Shown here piece after piece: positions 44,629 to 55,088 of a stretch of 64,000 nt of DNA. How positions within the stretch are numbered: position 1 is the stretch's first letter; every line of letters begins with the position of its first letter. This DNA is from Aliidiomarina iranensis (GTDB lineage Bacteria > Pseudomonadota > Gammaproteobacteria > Enterobacterales > Alteromonadaceae): contig NZ_PIPJ01000001.1 in NCBI RefSeq assembly GCF_003987135.1, positions 1 to 64,000 of the forward strand. Direction: 5' to 3'. The notes beneath the pieces were generated by a model that saw only the letters and a list, made by a program, of their open reading frames with translations, did not search any database and was not told where the DNA came from. A program made the position numbers and the translations under genes.

Positions 44629-44650
44629 AGGCCGCAGTTACCTGCGGCCT
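44629..44650 (-). promoter_or_regulatory. intercistronic hairpin between atpA and atpG
   Basis: AGGCCGCAG (44629-44637) and CTGCGGCCT (44642-44650) form a perfect 9-bp, GC-rich stem with a 4-base loop in the 55-bp gap. There is no T tract, so it is not a terminator. It may protect or process the mRNA and tune the subunit ratio. Confidence 0.6.
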
Positions 44651-44655
44651 ATAAC

Positions 44656-46197
44656 TTACCAACTCTGAGTTGATTTGAACTTCTCGAGGCCTGCTTTTAG
44701 CTCAGCTTCGATATCGCCGTTGTAGTCGCCTGTTTCATTAATTTTCGCCATAAGTTCTGCATGCTCACTGTTGAAGTAAGAAAGCAGTGCTTTTTCAAAG
44801 TCTTGAATCTTGTCGATTGCAACACCTTTCAAGAAGCCTTTTTCAGCTGCGAAGATAGATACACCCATATCCGCAACACTCATTGGCGCGTATTGATCTT
44901 GTTTCATTAACTCGGTTACCGCTTGGCCGTGCTCTAACTGCGAGCGCGTAGCTTCATCGAGATCAGATGCGAACTGAGCAAATGCTGCCAATTCACGATA
45001 CTGAGCCAATGCTAAACGGATACCACCACCAAGTTTCTTGATGATCTTAGTTTGTGCTGCACCACCTACCCGAGATACTGAGATACCTGCGTTAACCGCT
45101 GGGCGAATACCCGCGTTAAACAAATCAGTTTCAAGGAAGATCTGACCATCAGTAATCGAGATTACGTTGGTTGGTACGAACGCAGAAACGTCACCCGCTT
45201 GGGTTTCAATGATTGGCAACGCAGTTAGTGAACCGGTTTTGCCTTTCACTTCACCATTGGTGAATTTCTCAACGTAATCAGCGTTTACGCGAGCAGCACG
45301 CTCTAGTAAGCGCGAGTGCAAATAGAAAACGTCACCAGGGAATGCTTCACGGCCTGGCGGACGGCGTAGCAACAATGAAATCTGACGATAAGCAACTGCT
45401 TGCTTAGAAAGATCGTCATATACGATAAGCGCATCTTCACCGCGATCGCGGAAGTATTCACCCATCGTACAACCAGCGTAAGCTGATAAGTATTGTAGCG
45501 CCGCAGATTCTGAAGCAGATGCTGCAACAATAATCGTGTGCTCGAGTGCATCGTGTTCTTCTAATTTACGAACTACGTTCGCAATAGTAGACGCTTTCTG
45601 ACCGATAGCTACATACACACATTTAATGCCAGTGCCTTTCTGGTTGATAATGGCATCAACTGCCATTGCTGTTTTACCAGTTTGGCGATCGCCGATTACT
45701 AGCTCACGCTGGCCACGGCCGATTGGAATCATAGCATCGATTGATTTGTAACCAGTTTGTACTGGTTGATCAACTGATTGACGTTCGATAACGCCCGGTG
45801 CAATTTTCTCTACTGGCTCATAGCCATCAGCATCAATTGAACCTTTACCGTCGATTGGCATACCTAGGGTATTTACTACGCGGCCTAAAAGGGCGCGGCC
45901 AACCGGAACTTCTAAAATACGGCCAGTTGAATTAACTTTAGTGCCTTCTTGCAGATCCCCGTAAGGACCCATAACTACCGCACCTACTGAGTCGCGCTCA
46001 AGGTTCAATGCGATAGCAAAACGATTGCCAGGTAGCTCGATCATCTCACCTTGCATACAATCAGCTAATCCAGTTACCCGGATAATGCCGTCTGTTACTG
46101 CGGTGATAGTACCTTCATTACGAGCTTCACTAACAACTTCGAACTTCTCAATTCGTTTCTTGATCAGTTCAGCAATTTCATTTGAATTCAGTTGCAT
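44656..46197 (-). CDS. atpA: ATP synthase F1 alpha subunit
   Basis: 513 residues, the same length as E. coli. The P-loop GDRQTGKT and the alpha signature [17 protein letters not shown] are intact. The N-terminal stretch [19 protein letters not shown] binds the delta subunit at the peripheral stalk. It carries the non-catalytic nucleotide sites. Confidence 0.99.
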   Translation of the reverse strand: MQLNSNEIAELIKKRIEKFEVVSEARNEGTITAVTDGIIRVTGLADCMQGEMIELPGNRFAIALNLERDSVGAVVMGPYGDLQEGTKVNSTGRILEVPVGRALLGRVVNTLGMPIDGKGSIDADGYEPVEKIAPGVIERQSVDQPVQTGYKSIDAMIPIGRGQRELVIGDRQTGKTAMAVDAIINQKGTGIKCVYVAIGQKASTIANVVRKLEEHDALEHTIIVAASASESAALQYLSAYAGCTMGEYFRDRGEDALIVYDDLSKQAVAYRQISLLLRRPPGREAFPGDVFYLHSRLLERAARVNADYVEKFTNGEVKGKTGSLTALPIIETQAGDVSAFVPTNVISITDGQIFLETDLFNAGIRPAVNAGISVSRVGGAAQTKIIKKLGGGIRLALAQYRELAAFAQFASDLDEATRSQLEHGQAVTELMKQDQYAPMSVADMGVSIFAAEKGFLKGVAIDKIQDFEKALLSYFNSEHAELMAKINETGDYNGDIEAELKAGLEKFKSTQSW

Positions 46198-46211
46198 GCT
46201 CTCGTCCCCGA

Positions 46212-46745
46212 TTATGATTGCAGTGATTGTGCAAGCCGTGAAAGCTTGCTTTTCAGTGTTCCGTCGATAACCAGATCACCGGCTTGAATCAACAGACCGC
46301 CCACGACAGACGGGTCTACACTGCAATTGAGCTTAATTTTGCGTGTGAGACGTTTTTCCAACGTTGCACTTAGCTTTTCTTGTTCTGCATCGCTCAAAGC
46401 AACCGCAGAAGTAACTTCCACGGTTATTTCTTTTTCATGCTCTGCGCGTAATTCGGCAAACAACCGAAGTACTTCAGGAAGCGCCGCTAAGCGTTCGTTA
46501 TCTGCCATAACCTTAATGAGGTTTTGGCCGTTCTCATTGAGCTGTTCACCACAAACACCAACAAATACTTTGGTAACATGTTCGCGGCTGTTAGCACTTT
46601 TCAGAAAAGTGCGGATGTCCTCTTGAGTTGCCACCTCAGCAGCAAACTGCAACATTTCGTGCCAGTTCTGAATCGCGCCCTGCTCAACAGCAAAATTAAA
46701 AGCTGCTTTAGCATAGGGGCGAGCAACCGTAGTAAATTCGGACAT
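46212..46745 (-). CDS. atpH: ATP synthase F1 delta subunit
   Basis: 177 residues. [18 protein letters not shown] begins the N-terminal helical bundle that binds the alpha subunit, and the C-terminal [15 protein letters not shown]-type segment (here [20 protein letters not shown]) meets the b subunits. It joins F1 to the stator. AAGGGGG precedes the ATG. Confidence 0.97.
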   Translation of the reverse strand: MSEFTTVARPYAKAAFNFAVEQGAIQNWHEMLQFAAEVATQEDIRTFLKSANSREHVTKVFVGVCGEQLNENGQNLIKVMADNERLAALPEVLRLFAELRAEHEKEITVEVTSAVALSDAEQEKLSATLEKRLTRKIKLNCSVDPSVVGGLLIQAGDLVIDGTLKSKLSRLAQSLQS

Positions 46746-46762
46746 GTGCTCAACCCCCTTGA

Positions 46763-47233
46763 TTACAATTCAGCGACAAGTTTTTCAACAATGTCGCTTT
46801 GCTTCTGTGCGTCAATTTCTCGTTCAAGAATTTTCTCAGCACCAGCAATCGCTAGGATTGATAGCTGCTTACGAAGTTCTTCACGAACACGATTGCGCTC
46901 AGTTTCCACTTCTGTGTGACCAGAGGCGATAATCTTCTCACGCTCGGCATGACCACGTTGAGTTTCTTCTTCAACCAATTTTGTTGCCCGTTTCTTGGCT
47001 TGGTCGATGATGGCAGCCGCTTCAATTTTGGCTGCATTTAGCTCTTCGTTGGCTTGTGCACGAGCTTTCTCAAGGTCTTTTTCCGCGAGATCTGATGCTT
47101 CTAAACCGCTAGCAATTTTCTGCTGGCGTTCTTCGATAGCTGAAATCAATGGTGGCCATACGAACTTCATACAGAAAAGTACGAAAACCACGAACGCGAT
47201 CAAAAGGCCTAGTAGAGTTGCGTTGATATCCAC
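46763..47233 (-). CDS. atpF: ATP synthase F0 b subunit
   Basis: 156 residues, starting with GTG preceded by GAGGAG. One N-terminal membrane helix ([20 protein letters not shown]) is followed by a long charged alpha-helix that dimerises as a right-handed coiled coil, the peripheral stalk. Length equals the E. coli protein. Confidence 0.97.
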   Translation of the reverse strand: MDINATLLGLLIAFVVFVLFCMKFVWPPLISAIEERQQKIASGLEASDLAEKDLEKARAQANEELNAAKIEAAAIIDQAKKRATKLVEEETQRGHAEREKIIASGHTEVETERNRVREELRKQLSILAIAGAEKILEREIDAQKQSDIVEKLVAEL

Positions 47234-47271
47234 AACGGATCTCCTCTATGTTGGTGACCGTCGATGCTCAA

Positions 47272-47590
<319 letters not shown>

Positions 47591-47602
47591 TCTGTTTTAA
47601 AT

Positions 47603-47619
47603 GGGCCTTAGTAAGGCCC
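47603..47619 (-). promoter_or_regulatory. hairpin between atpB and atpE
   Basis: GGGCCTT-AGT-AAGGCCC forms a perfect 7-bp stem six bases after the atpB stop, upstream of the U-rich enhancer. It has no T tract on the minus strand. It could block 3' exonucleases or isolate the atpE initiation region from folding with atpB. Confidence 0.55.
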
Positions 47620-47624
47620 TAATT

Positions 47625-48488
<864 letters not shown>

Positions 48489-48887
48489 TTAGTTAGATTT
48501 AAAGTGTAAAATCGGTGCTAGCCAGTGCGTTAACGTGATGGCGATAAAAACGGCAAAAAGAGGAAACCAAGGGCCGTTAAGAAAAACAAATGCCAACACA
48601 AATAAAATTAACGTAAGTGCCATTTTGGCAGCTTCACCAGCATAAAAATTATTCACCACTTGGGGTGCTGCGCGAGCGCCTCCGTGTCGGAACGCGATCG
48701 CGGCAAATGCGATATTTGGGATTAGGCCAATCATGGCGCCAGCGAATGCTGTGGGCAGTGCCTGAGTTCCCATTATAAAACCAAAACCGGCGATTATTAT
48801 GGCGGCAATTATTGCCTGCAACTGTAATAATCGAACCGCTAATCGGCGGCCACCATGCATCATGCTTCTGCTATTACGGCTGGCCAT
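48489..48887 (-). CDS. atpI: ATP synthase protein AtpI
   Basis: 132 residues, four membrane helices. The basic start (SRNSRSMMHGGRRLAVRLLQ) and GAMIGLIPNIAFAAIAF are typical. AtpI is an assembly aid for the c ring or a magnesium/calcium-linked factor and is not part of the finished enzyme. It is first in the operon, about 150 bases after the predicted transcript start. Confidence 0.92.
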   Translation of the reverse strand: MASRNSRSMMHGGRRLAVRLLQLQAIIAAIIIAGFGFIMGTQALPTAFAGAMIGLIPNIAFAAIAFRHGGARAAPQVVNNFYAGEAAKMALTLILFVLAFVFLNGPWFPLFAVFIAITLTHWLAPILHFKSN

Positions 48888-49003
48888 TCACTATTACCTG
48901 TTATTCGAGATATTTTATCGTTATTTGCTTTATTTGCGGCCACAGCAATGGCGAAATGTAATTCCAATGTTACAACAGCGCCGAAATCGTGCATTTTTCC
49001 TAC

Positions 49004-49037
49004 AAAAAAAGCATTTAAACCGATACCCGATAAATGC
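49004..49037 (-). promoter_or_regulatory. stem-loop at the 5' end of the atp mRNA
   Basis: On the minus strand GCATTTA (49031-49037) pairs with TAAATGC (49011-49017) around a 13-base loop and is followed by seven T residues (49004-49010). It begins almost at the predicted transcript start, so it would cap the mRNA. The T tract also makes it look like a weak attenuator. Confidence 0.5.
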
Positions 49038-49044
49038 TGCGCAG

Positions 49045-49072
49045 ATTATAAAGTTTTCGGATGAAATTGCAA
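49045..49072 (-). promoter_or_regulatory. sigma-70 promoter of the atp operon
   Basis: TTGCAA (49067-49072), 16-base spacer, TATAAT (49045-49050) on the minus strand, with a predicted start near 49038. It is the only strong promoter in the 326-bp gap between parB and atpI; the rest of that gap is AT-rich with no gene. Confidence 0.8.
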
Positions 49073-49213
49073 CTTAACCGGATGGTTCTCATCAATACGC
49101 ATATCACAAATGATTATTACAAATGTTAAACTAACCCAAAGTATGAATAAAAATTTCTAGTTAAATCCAAAATCTAGCGCACAAAAAGTAAAATAGGCTA
49201 GGTTCAACTTTTA

Positions 49214-50098
49214 CTATTTTATATGCGCCAAAATACCATCAAGTTCATCAAGGCTTGAATAGTTAATCACTAATTTACCCTTGCCCTTACGGTTATGGCT
49301 AATGGCCACTTTTGCACCTAAACGCTCACTTAATGAGTTTTCCAGTTGTTGCACATCTGCATCAGGTTTCTTTTCTTCCTGTTTACTCGGGTTCAAAGCG
49401 CGATTAATCAACCGCTCAGATTCCCGCACTGTCATAGCTTTGGCGCTAATGATACGCGCTAGTTCACTTTGCAGTTCACCCTCAACACCAAGTAAAACTT
49501 TGGCATGGCCAAGTTCAATATCACCGCGTTCTAAGAGGATTTTTACATCGCTGTTTAATTGCATAAGGCGAAGTAAATTCGCAACCGTAGTGCGTGATTT
49601 GCCTACGGCATCGGCAACATTCTGCTGGGTAAGCTCAAATTCTTCCTGCAATCGATGCAATGCCATGGCTTCTTCCATTGCATTTAAATCTTCCCGCTGA
49701 ATGTTTTCAATTAAAGCAATGGCAACGGCTGCTTCATCGGGCACATCTTTAATGATGCAGGGTACGGTATCAAGCTGTGCTATTTGGGCAGCGCGCCAGC
49801 GGCGTTCACCGGCAATAATTTCATAACTATTCTCAGCTAAAGGCCGAACCACAATGGGTTGAATAATGCCCTGCGCTTTTACTGAATTGGCTAAATCTTC
49901 AAGGGCTTCGGGCGCCATATCTTTACGCGGCTGATATTTTCCAGGGCGGAGAAATTCAACTGGCAATTTCCGCAGCTCACCTTTTTCTAAATTTAACTGC
50001 GTTTCTTCGGTTTGCGCTTGATGCCTTGCTGCGGCATTCGCGCTATTCGTAAGTAGGGCATCTAAGCCGCGTCCTAATCCACGTTTCTTTGCTGACAT
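49214..50098 (-). CDS. parB: chromosome partitioning protein ParB
   Basis: 294 residues. The basic start RGLGRGLDALL, the CTP-binding ParB/Srx motifs (GKYQPRK and NSYEIIAGERRWRAAQIA), and the helix-turn-helix with VGKSRTTVANLLRLMQL are visible. A C-terminal dimer domain ends in YSSLDELDGILAHIK. ParB loads at parS sites and spreads as a CTP-dependent clamp. I saw no full TGTTTCACGTGAAACA parS site in the window. It begins two bases after parA. Confidence 0.97.
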   Translation of the reverse strand: MSAKKRGLGRGLDALLTNSANAAARHQAQTEETQLNLEKGELRKLPVEFLRPGKYQPRKDMAPEALEDLANSVKAQGIIQPIVVRPLAENSYEIIAGERRWRAAQIAQLDTVPCIIKDVPDEAAVAIALIENIQREDLNAMEEAMALHRLQEEFELTQQNVADAVGKSRTTVANLLRLMQLNSDVKILLERGDIELGHAKVLLGVEGELQSELARIISAKAMTVRESERLINRALNPSKQEEKKPDADVQQLENSLSERLGAKVAISHNRKGKGKLVINYSSLDELDGILAHIK

Positions 50099-50100
50099 GG

Positions 50101-50892
50101 TTATGCTTCCTTCTGCGCGTTCGCGGCCAATTCAGCACGGCGAATTACTTCACCGGCCAGTGCTAAATAGGCTTTTGAGCCAGTAGATGATTTATCGTAG
50201 TACATAATCGGAGTGCCAAAACTAGGCGCTTCGGCTAAACGCACATTTCTTGGAATTACGGTACGATAAACTTTATCGCCGAAATGGCTTTTGAGTTGTT
50301 CCGATACATCAATGGAAAGGCGAATATGCGAGGTATACATGGTGCGCAACAGGCCTTCGATATAGAGCCCAGGATTCACCACCGATGCGAGTTGTTCAAT
50401 GGTATCGATAAGCGCGGTTAAACCCTCTAACGCATAATATTCGCATTGCATTGGCACTAACACTGAATCGGCGGCGGCCATTGCGTTAACCGTAAGTAAA
50501 TTCAGTGAGGGAGGGCAATCGATAAAAATAAAATCGTAATAATCGCGAACTGGCTCTAGCGCCCGGCGCAAGCGTGTTTCACGAGCAAATACTTCCATTA
50601 ATTTGATTTCGGCTGCGGTTAAATCACCATTGGCAGCCAGCAAGTGATAACCACCGCTGGTTTCGGTTTGAATTACGTTCGCAGCTGCTTTTTCATCGAC
50701 TAATAGATCGTACATGGTGGCCGGCACATCGTATTTATCAACACCGCTTGCCATAGTGGCATTACCTTGCGGATCAAGATCGATAAGCAATACTTTTCGC
50801 CGAGTAGCCGCCATTGATGCCGCTAAGTTCACAGCTGTGGTGGTTTTGCCCACACCACCTTTTTGATTAGCAATTGCAATAACTTTACCCAC
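50101..50892 (-). CDS. parA: chromosome partitioning ATPase ParA
   Basis: 263 residues from a GTG at 50892 preceded by GAGGAAG; a longer ATG frame overlaps rsmG and reads as non-family sequence. The deviant Walker A is KGGVGKTT near residue 11, followed by [16 protein letters not shown] and [16 protein letters not shown]. ParA moves ParB-bound origins to the cell poles or halves. It forms an operon with rsmG, mnmG and parB beside oriC. Confidence 0.97.
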   Translation of the reverse strand: MGKVIAIANQKGGVGKTTTAVNLAASMAATRRKVLLIDLDPQGNATMASGVDKYDVPATMYDLLVDEKAAANVIQTETSGGYHLLAANGDLTAAEIKLMEVFARETRLRRALEPVRDYYDFIFIDCPPSLNLLTVNAMAAADSVLVPMQCEYYALEGLTALIDTIEQLASVVNPGLYIEGLLRTMYTSHIRLSIDVSEQLKSHFGDKVYRTVIPRNVRLAEAPSFGTPIMYYDKSSTGSKAYLALAGEVIRRAELAANAQKEA

Positions 50893-50914
50893 GAATCTTC
50901 CTCGGCTTATTTTA

Positions 50915-51574
50915 TTATTCTTGGCGAATATCAACTACGTGGCGTGCGGCATCTAACTCTGGAACGAACAACTGATGAATGCCATGAATGCTATAGGGTG
51001 CCGCAACCGTTGATAATTCTTCTTCTGTAGGTTGGCCTTTCAGGGCGATAAAACGACCCGAAGCTGAAGGCAAATGATGACACCAGCTCAACATATCTGC
51101 AAGTGATGCAAATGCGCGGCTTAAAACCGTATCAAAACCACCAATTTCCTGCGGCGCTTGGTAATCTTGAACGCGAGCAAGCACAGGGGTTACGTTGGTT
51201 AATTTTAACTCATGCACAACTTGGCGAATGAAAGTAATACGTTTTCCAAGGCTATCAAGCAATACAAATTGTTTATCTGGATTACAAATCGCTAACGGTA
51301 AACCCGGCAAACCGGGGCCGGTGCCCACATCAATCACCATTTTACCGTGCAAATATGGGCTTACCACCACACTATCGAGAATATGCCGGATTAGCATCTC
51401 AGCCGGATCACGAACTGAAGTAAGATTATACGCTTTGTTCCATTTGTGCAGCATGGCTAAAAGCTGCATCAATTGCTGTTCTTGCTCGGAAGTAACACTT
51501 AATTCTGTAGTGGCTAGTAATTCGTGTAAACGCTTGGCTAAGTGGGTTTCCGGAAACGGGGCTGCCTTACTCAT
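50915..51574 (-). CDS. rsmG: 16S rRNA m7G527 methyltransferase RsmG
   Basis: 219 residues. The SAM-binding loop is [17 protein letters not shown], followed by [15 protein letters not shown] and [13 protein letters not shown], all typical of RsmG (GidB). It methylates G527 of 16S rRNA; loss gives low-level streptomycin resistance. It lies 24 bases after mnmG. Confidence 0.97.
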   Translation of the reverse strand: MSKAAPFPETHLAKRLHELLATTELSVTSEQEQQLMQLLAMLHKWNKAYNLTSVRDPAEMLIRHILDSVVVSPYLHGKMVIDVGTGPGLPGLPLAICNPDKQFVLLDSLGKRITFIRQVVHELKLTNVTPVLARVQDYQAPQEIGGFDTVLSRAFASLADMLSWCHHLPSASGRFIALKGQPTEEELSTVAAPYSIHGIHQLFVPELDAARHVVDIRQE

Positions 51575-51598
51575 GAATGTGCAATCCTTGTACTTGGC

Positions 51599-53500
51599 TT
51601 ACGCAGATTTGCGCAATAACCCCTGTTTTTTCAAATGAACCAGTAGCATCGAAACCGCCGCCGGCGTAATTCCGGAAATACGCATGGCTTGGCCAATGGT
51701 TTCTGGGCGATGCTCAGTAAGCTTCGCAATTACTTCATTAGAAAGGCCTGAAATCGTACTGTAATCGAATTCCGGTGGTAATTTCGTGTTTTCATGGCGC
51801 AAGGTTTTAGCAATTTCATCTTCTTGGCGCTTAATGTAACCGGCGTATTTCACCTGAATCTCAACCTGATCAGCCGCCAGTGGATCGGTTAATCCCGGGC
51901 CTAAACTTGGAATACTCGTTAGCGCCTGATAAGTAACTTCAGGGCGGCGCAATAATTCTTCTAAGCTCGCTTCTTTGCTAATCGGTGTTTTCAATAATGG
52001 ATTCACCGCATCAACCGCAACATGATCTTTGTGCAACCAGGTTGAGCGTAAGCGTTGTTTCTCAAGCTCTACCGATTCTAATTTAGTGTTGAATAATTCC
52101 CAGCGGTGATCATCCACCAACCCGAGTTCTCGGCCTTTCGCCGTTAAGCGCAGATCGGCATTATCTTCACGCAGCAATAATCGATATTCGGCACGGGAAG
52201 TAAACATACGATAGGGTTCTTTCGTGCCTAAGGTGGCCAAATCATCGATTAGCACGCCTGTATAAGCTTCATCACGGCGCGGACACCAAGAATCTTTACC
52301 ATCTACTGCCAGTGCTGCGTTAACACCCGCAATCAAGCCTTGGGCTGCTGCTTCTTCATAACCCGTTGTGCCGTTAATTTGGCCGGCAAAATATAAACCT
52401 TGGATGTATTTCGTTTCCAATGATTGTTTGAGATCCCGTGGATCAAAGAAATCATATTCAATGGCATAACCGGGCCGGGTAATATGCGCATTTTCAAACC
52501 CACGAATGGAGCGAACCAAAGCTTGCTGAACATCGAATGGTAAACTGGTGGAAATACCGTTTGGATATAGCTCGTTAGTATTCAAACCTTCCGGCTCAAC
52601 AAAAATTTGATGGGAATTTTTATCAGCAAAACGCACCACCTTATCTTCAATTGAAGGGCAATAACGTGGCCCAATTCCTTCGATTACGCCCGAATACATG
52701 GGCGAACGATCTAATCCGCTTTTGATTATATCGTGGGTTTCTAAATTGGTATGGGTGATGTAACAACTAATTTGCTTGGGGTGATCATCGCGGCTACCAA
52801 TATAAGAAATTACTGGCCGTGGATCATCACCAGGCTGTTCTTGCATAACCGAAAAATCAACGGTTTTTGCATCGATGCGTGGTGGTGTGCCGGTTTTTAA
52901 ACGATCAACACGTAGGGGCAATTCACGTAAGCGTTTTGCTAATGCATTCGAGGGTGGATCACCTGCTCGGCCACCACTGTAATTCGATAACCCAATGTGA
53001 ATTTGGCCACCTAAAAATGTTCCAGTGGTTAATACCACAGTTTTTGCATGAAACTTAAGCCCCATTTGGGTAACAACACCAGTAACTTTCGGGCCTAAAC
53101 CAGTTTCAGTAACGATGAGATCGTCAGCAGCTTGTTGGAATATTTGCAAGTTTGGTTGTTCTTCTAAGGCGTGGCGAATATAGGCTTTGTAGAGCGCGCG
53201 GTCGGCTTGAGCGCGTGTAGCTCGTACAGCGGGCCCCTTAGAACCATTTAGTGTTCGAAATTGAATACCAGCATGATCAGCTGCTCGGCCCATAATACCG
53301 CCAAGAGCATCAATTTCTTTTACTAAGTGGCCTTTCCCAATGCCACCAATAGCCGGGTTACACGACATTTGACCAAGCGTATCAATGTTATGGGTGATGA
53401 GCAGTGTACGTTTTTGCATTCGAGCTGCAGCAAGGGCTGCCTCGGTTCCTGCGTGTCCACCACCAATAACGATTACATCGTAATGCGCTTCTGTTGCCAT
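51599..53500 (-). CDS. mnmG: tRNA uridine-34 modification enzyme MnmG (GidA)
   Basis: 633 residues. The FAD-binding N-terminus reads [20 protein letters not shown], followed by [18 protein letters not shown], the conserved [20 protein letters not shown] and a helical C-terminal domain that meets MnmE and tRNA. With MnmE it installs the 5-carboxymethylaminomethyl group on U34 of several tRNAs. It borders oriC, as in E. coli, and transcription runs away from the origin. Confidence 0.98.
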   Translation of the reverse strand: MATEAHYDVIVIGGGHAGTEAALAAARMQKRTLLITHNIDTLGQMSCNPAIGGIGKGHLVKEIDALGGIMGRAADHAGIQFRTLNGSKGPAVRATRAQADRALYKAYIRHALEEQPNLQIFQQAADDLIVTETGLGPKVTGVVTQMGLKFHAKTVVLTTGTFLGGQIHIGLSNYSGGRAGDPPSNALAKRLRELPLRVDRLKTGTPPRIDAKTVDFSVMQEQPGDDPRPVISYIGSRDDHPKQISCYITHTNLETHDIIKSGLDRSPMYSGVIEGIGPRYCPSIEDKVVRFADKNSHQIFVEPEGLNTNELYPNGISTSLPFDVQQALVRSIRGFENAHITRPGYAIEYDFFDPRDLKQSLETKYIQGLYFAGQINGTTGYEEAAAQGLIAGVNAALAVDGKDSWCPRRDEAYTGVLIDDLATLGTKEPYRMFTSRAEYRLLLREDNADLRLTAKGRELGLVDDHRWELFNTKLESVELEKQRLRSTWLHKDHVAVDAVNPLLKTPISKEASLEELLRRPEVTYQALTSIPSLGPGLTDPLAADQVEIQVKYAGYIKRQEDEIAKTLRHENTKLPPEFDYSTISGLSNEVIAKLTEHRPETIGQAMRISGITPAAVSMLLVHLKKQGLLRKSA

Positions 53501-54107
53501 GTAGATCTTAACCTCGGATCAAAAAATTAGTGTGTGATTTCAATAACGATCGTGAATCGCGATCATTAAAAGGATCACTAAGCCGAATAGTGTAGCACTT
53601 TTAACGGTTTGGAAAAATGCTTTTAGAGGGTGTCTTTACGTAGTTTTTGGTTTGAAAAAATGTTTGGGTGTGAATTGAAATTCACTTGGCTTACTAGCGA
53701 ACGAGGGGTGTTTGCAATTTGATATTTTTCGGTCTTTAGGTAAGGCCTGTTTGGTAATATATAGATCTATATTCTTTTAGATCTTTTTTATTATTCTTAT
53801 TATTAGCTCAGTGAAATTCTGTGGGTATCCTTGTTTATTACATAGAGATCATGATCTTAGGATAAATGGTTTTGTGTGCATAAACAGCGATCTAATCTGA
53901 GGGTAACCAGTGGGATAAATCAAGGCTTATACACAATGGAAGTTATCCCCAGATCTATCCCCGGATCCGATCACAAGAAAGATCATAGGTTATCCCCAGC
54001 TTTTGAAAATTTTGTATAACCATTCGCATATGTTGTGGATATGATCTGAGTAATATTTTAATTTGCTTTATACATGTTGCTTAGGAGCGTGGATAAAAAA
54101 TTAAAAC
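53501..54107. other. oriC: chromosomal replication origin oriC
   Basis: The 607-bp gene-free region between mnmG and mioC matches the E. coli origin position. Perfect DnaA boxes (TTATNCACA) occur at 53927-53935 (plus) and 53875-53883 (minus). One-mismatch boxes lie at 53943-53951, 53990-53998 (both TTATCCCCA), 54034-54042 and 54088-54096. An AT-rich unwinding region at about 53755-53810 contains AGATCT-TTTTTTATTATTC-like 13-mers. About fifteen GATC sites fall here, several times chance, pointing to Dam/SeqA control. DnaA-rich and AT-rich halves are side by side as in E. coli. Confidence 0.93.
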
Positions 54108-54563
54108 TTATTCACTGATCGAAGAAATCCATTGATCAAGCCACTGCACCGCACTGCCTTCTGGATCAAGCTCGTTGAACATATCGATCTGTAAAGTGGG
54201 CGCGATCAAACGCGCATTTAATTCTAAAATAAGTGCTTCGGCATCATCGCCTGCTTTACAAAAGGTATCGTAGCTTGAATCTCCCACGGCAATAATGGCA
54301 GCTTTAACATGGGCTAAGTTTGGTTGCTTGCTGGCAAGCGCCTCCATAAAATCAAGAATACTCTCGGCATATTCGCCAGCACCATGGGTAGCGATACAGA
54401 ACAGCCAATAACTCGGTGTTGTGCTATCGGCCATCACTTCTGAATACACTGGCTCATCGTGAAGTGTTGCTGAGTGGCCTAGTGCTGTTAGCTGCTCGTT
54501 TAGCGCATCCGCTAGATATTCGGTATTGCCGGATGTTGTACCAATAAGAATATGAAAGTGCAT
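54108..54563 (-). CDS. mioC: flavodoxin-like protein MioC
   Basis: 151 residues. The FMN phosphate loop is IGTTSGNTEYLADAL, followed by CIATHGAGEYAESILDF and VGDSSYDTFCKAGDDAE, the flavodoxin pattern. MioC is implicated in biotin synthase activity. Its transcription runs into oriC, as in E. coli, where mioC transcription influences initiation. Confidence 0.94.
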   Translation of the reverse strand: MHFHILIGTTSGNTEYLADALNEQLTALGHSATLHDEPVYSEVMADSTTPSYWLFCIATHGAGEYAESILDFMEALASKQPNLAHVKAAIIAVGDSSYDTFCKAGDDAEALILELNARLIAPTLQIDMFNELDPEGSAVQWLDQWISSISE

Positions 54564-54720
54564 AAATAACCCTTTGCTATGAGCGCTGTATTTAAATGAA
54601 TAGCAGTAATATATTTAGGAGAAAAACACTCATCTGTAAAAAAGTGTTCGGTAAAGAGAATGTTCGTTGAAAAATCACGGTTAAAGCTTAGAACTCAACA
54701 AAATATTCATATAAAAGTGC

Positions 54721-54749
54721 TTGAATACTAGCCAATTTCTACTTATCAT
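54721..54749 (+). promoter_or_regulatory. sigma-70 promoter of the sulP-usp unit
   Basis: TTGAAT (54721-54726), 17-base spacer, TATCAT (54744-54749). The predicted start is near 54757, leaving an untranslated leader of about 330 nucleotides before the SulP ATG. In 54564-54720, between mioC and this promoter, I see only AT-rich sequence. Confidence 0.6.
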
Positions 54750-54756
54750 GCCGCCT

Positions 54757-55088
54757 CTTTTTACTCCTACTCTTGGAGATAATGGCTCAAAATCGCTGAT
54801 TTTTGTTCCGTTGATAACAAGTTATAGCGATTTATTTACAGCTAGAGCCTAAAACACCTGTTTTTTTAAATAAAAGAACTTGGCGGTACCTAAAATGAAG
54901 CGGAAACGCCGCTTTTGATAGGGCTAGCGCCGAGTACGTTGTTGTATGAAAAAACAACAACTACACTATTTGTGTCTATCCATTGGCTTTTTTACTAGCG
55001 TAAATTAGGCATTGCGATGTAAAGGGCATGGGAACAACCGGCAATGCTAAGCATTGGCTTTATTCTACATTGGGTATAGGAAAAAAAC
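54757..55088 (+). promoter_or_regulatory. long structured 5' leader of the SulP gene, candidate riboregulator
   Basis: Successive hairpins can be drawn by hand. AAATCGCT/AGCGATTT (54790-54797 with 54826-54833) is followed by a nested element: outer stem ACTTGGCG/CGCCGAGT (54878-54885 with 54928-54935, one G-U), CCTA/TAGG inside it, and AAGCGG/CCGCTT (54898-54903 with 54909-54914). Then comes GTTGTTGT/ACAACAAC (54938-54945 with 54954-54961). Near the gene, GCAATGC (55041-55047) can pair either with GCATTGC (55009-55015) or with GCATTG (55051-55056), a mutually exclusive choice close to the ribosome site. I do not recognise a known riboswitch class. Confidence 0.5.

Noticed and set aside
50893-50934. 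Longer ParA starting with ATG at 50934
   Set aside because: It overlaps rsmG and adds non-family residues; the GTG at 50892 has a good GAGGAAG site and begins the conserved [12 protein letters not shown].
49214-54107. parS site near parAB or oriC
   Set aside because: No sequence close to TGTTTCACGTGAAACA was seen. parS may lie outside the window.
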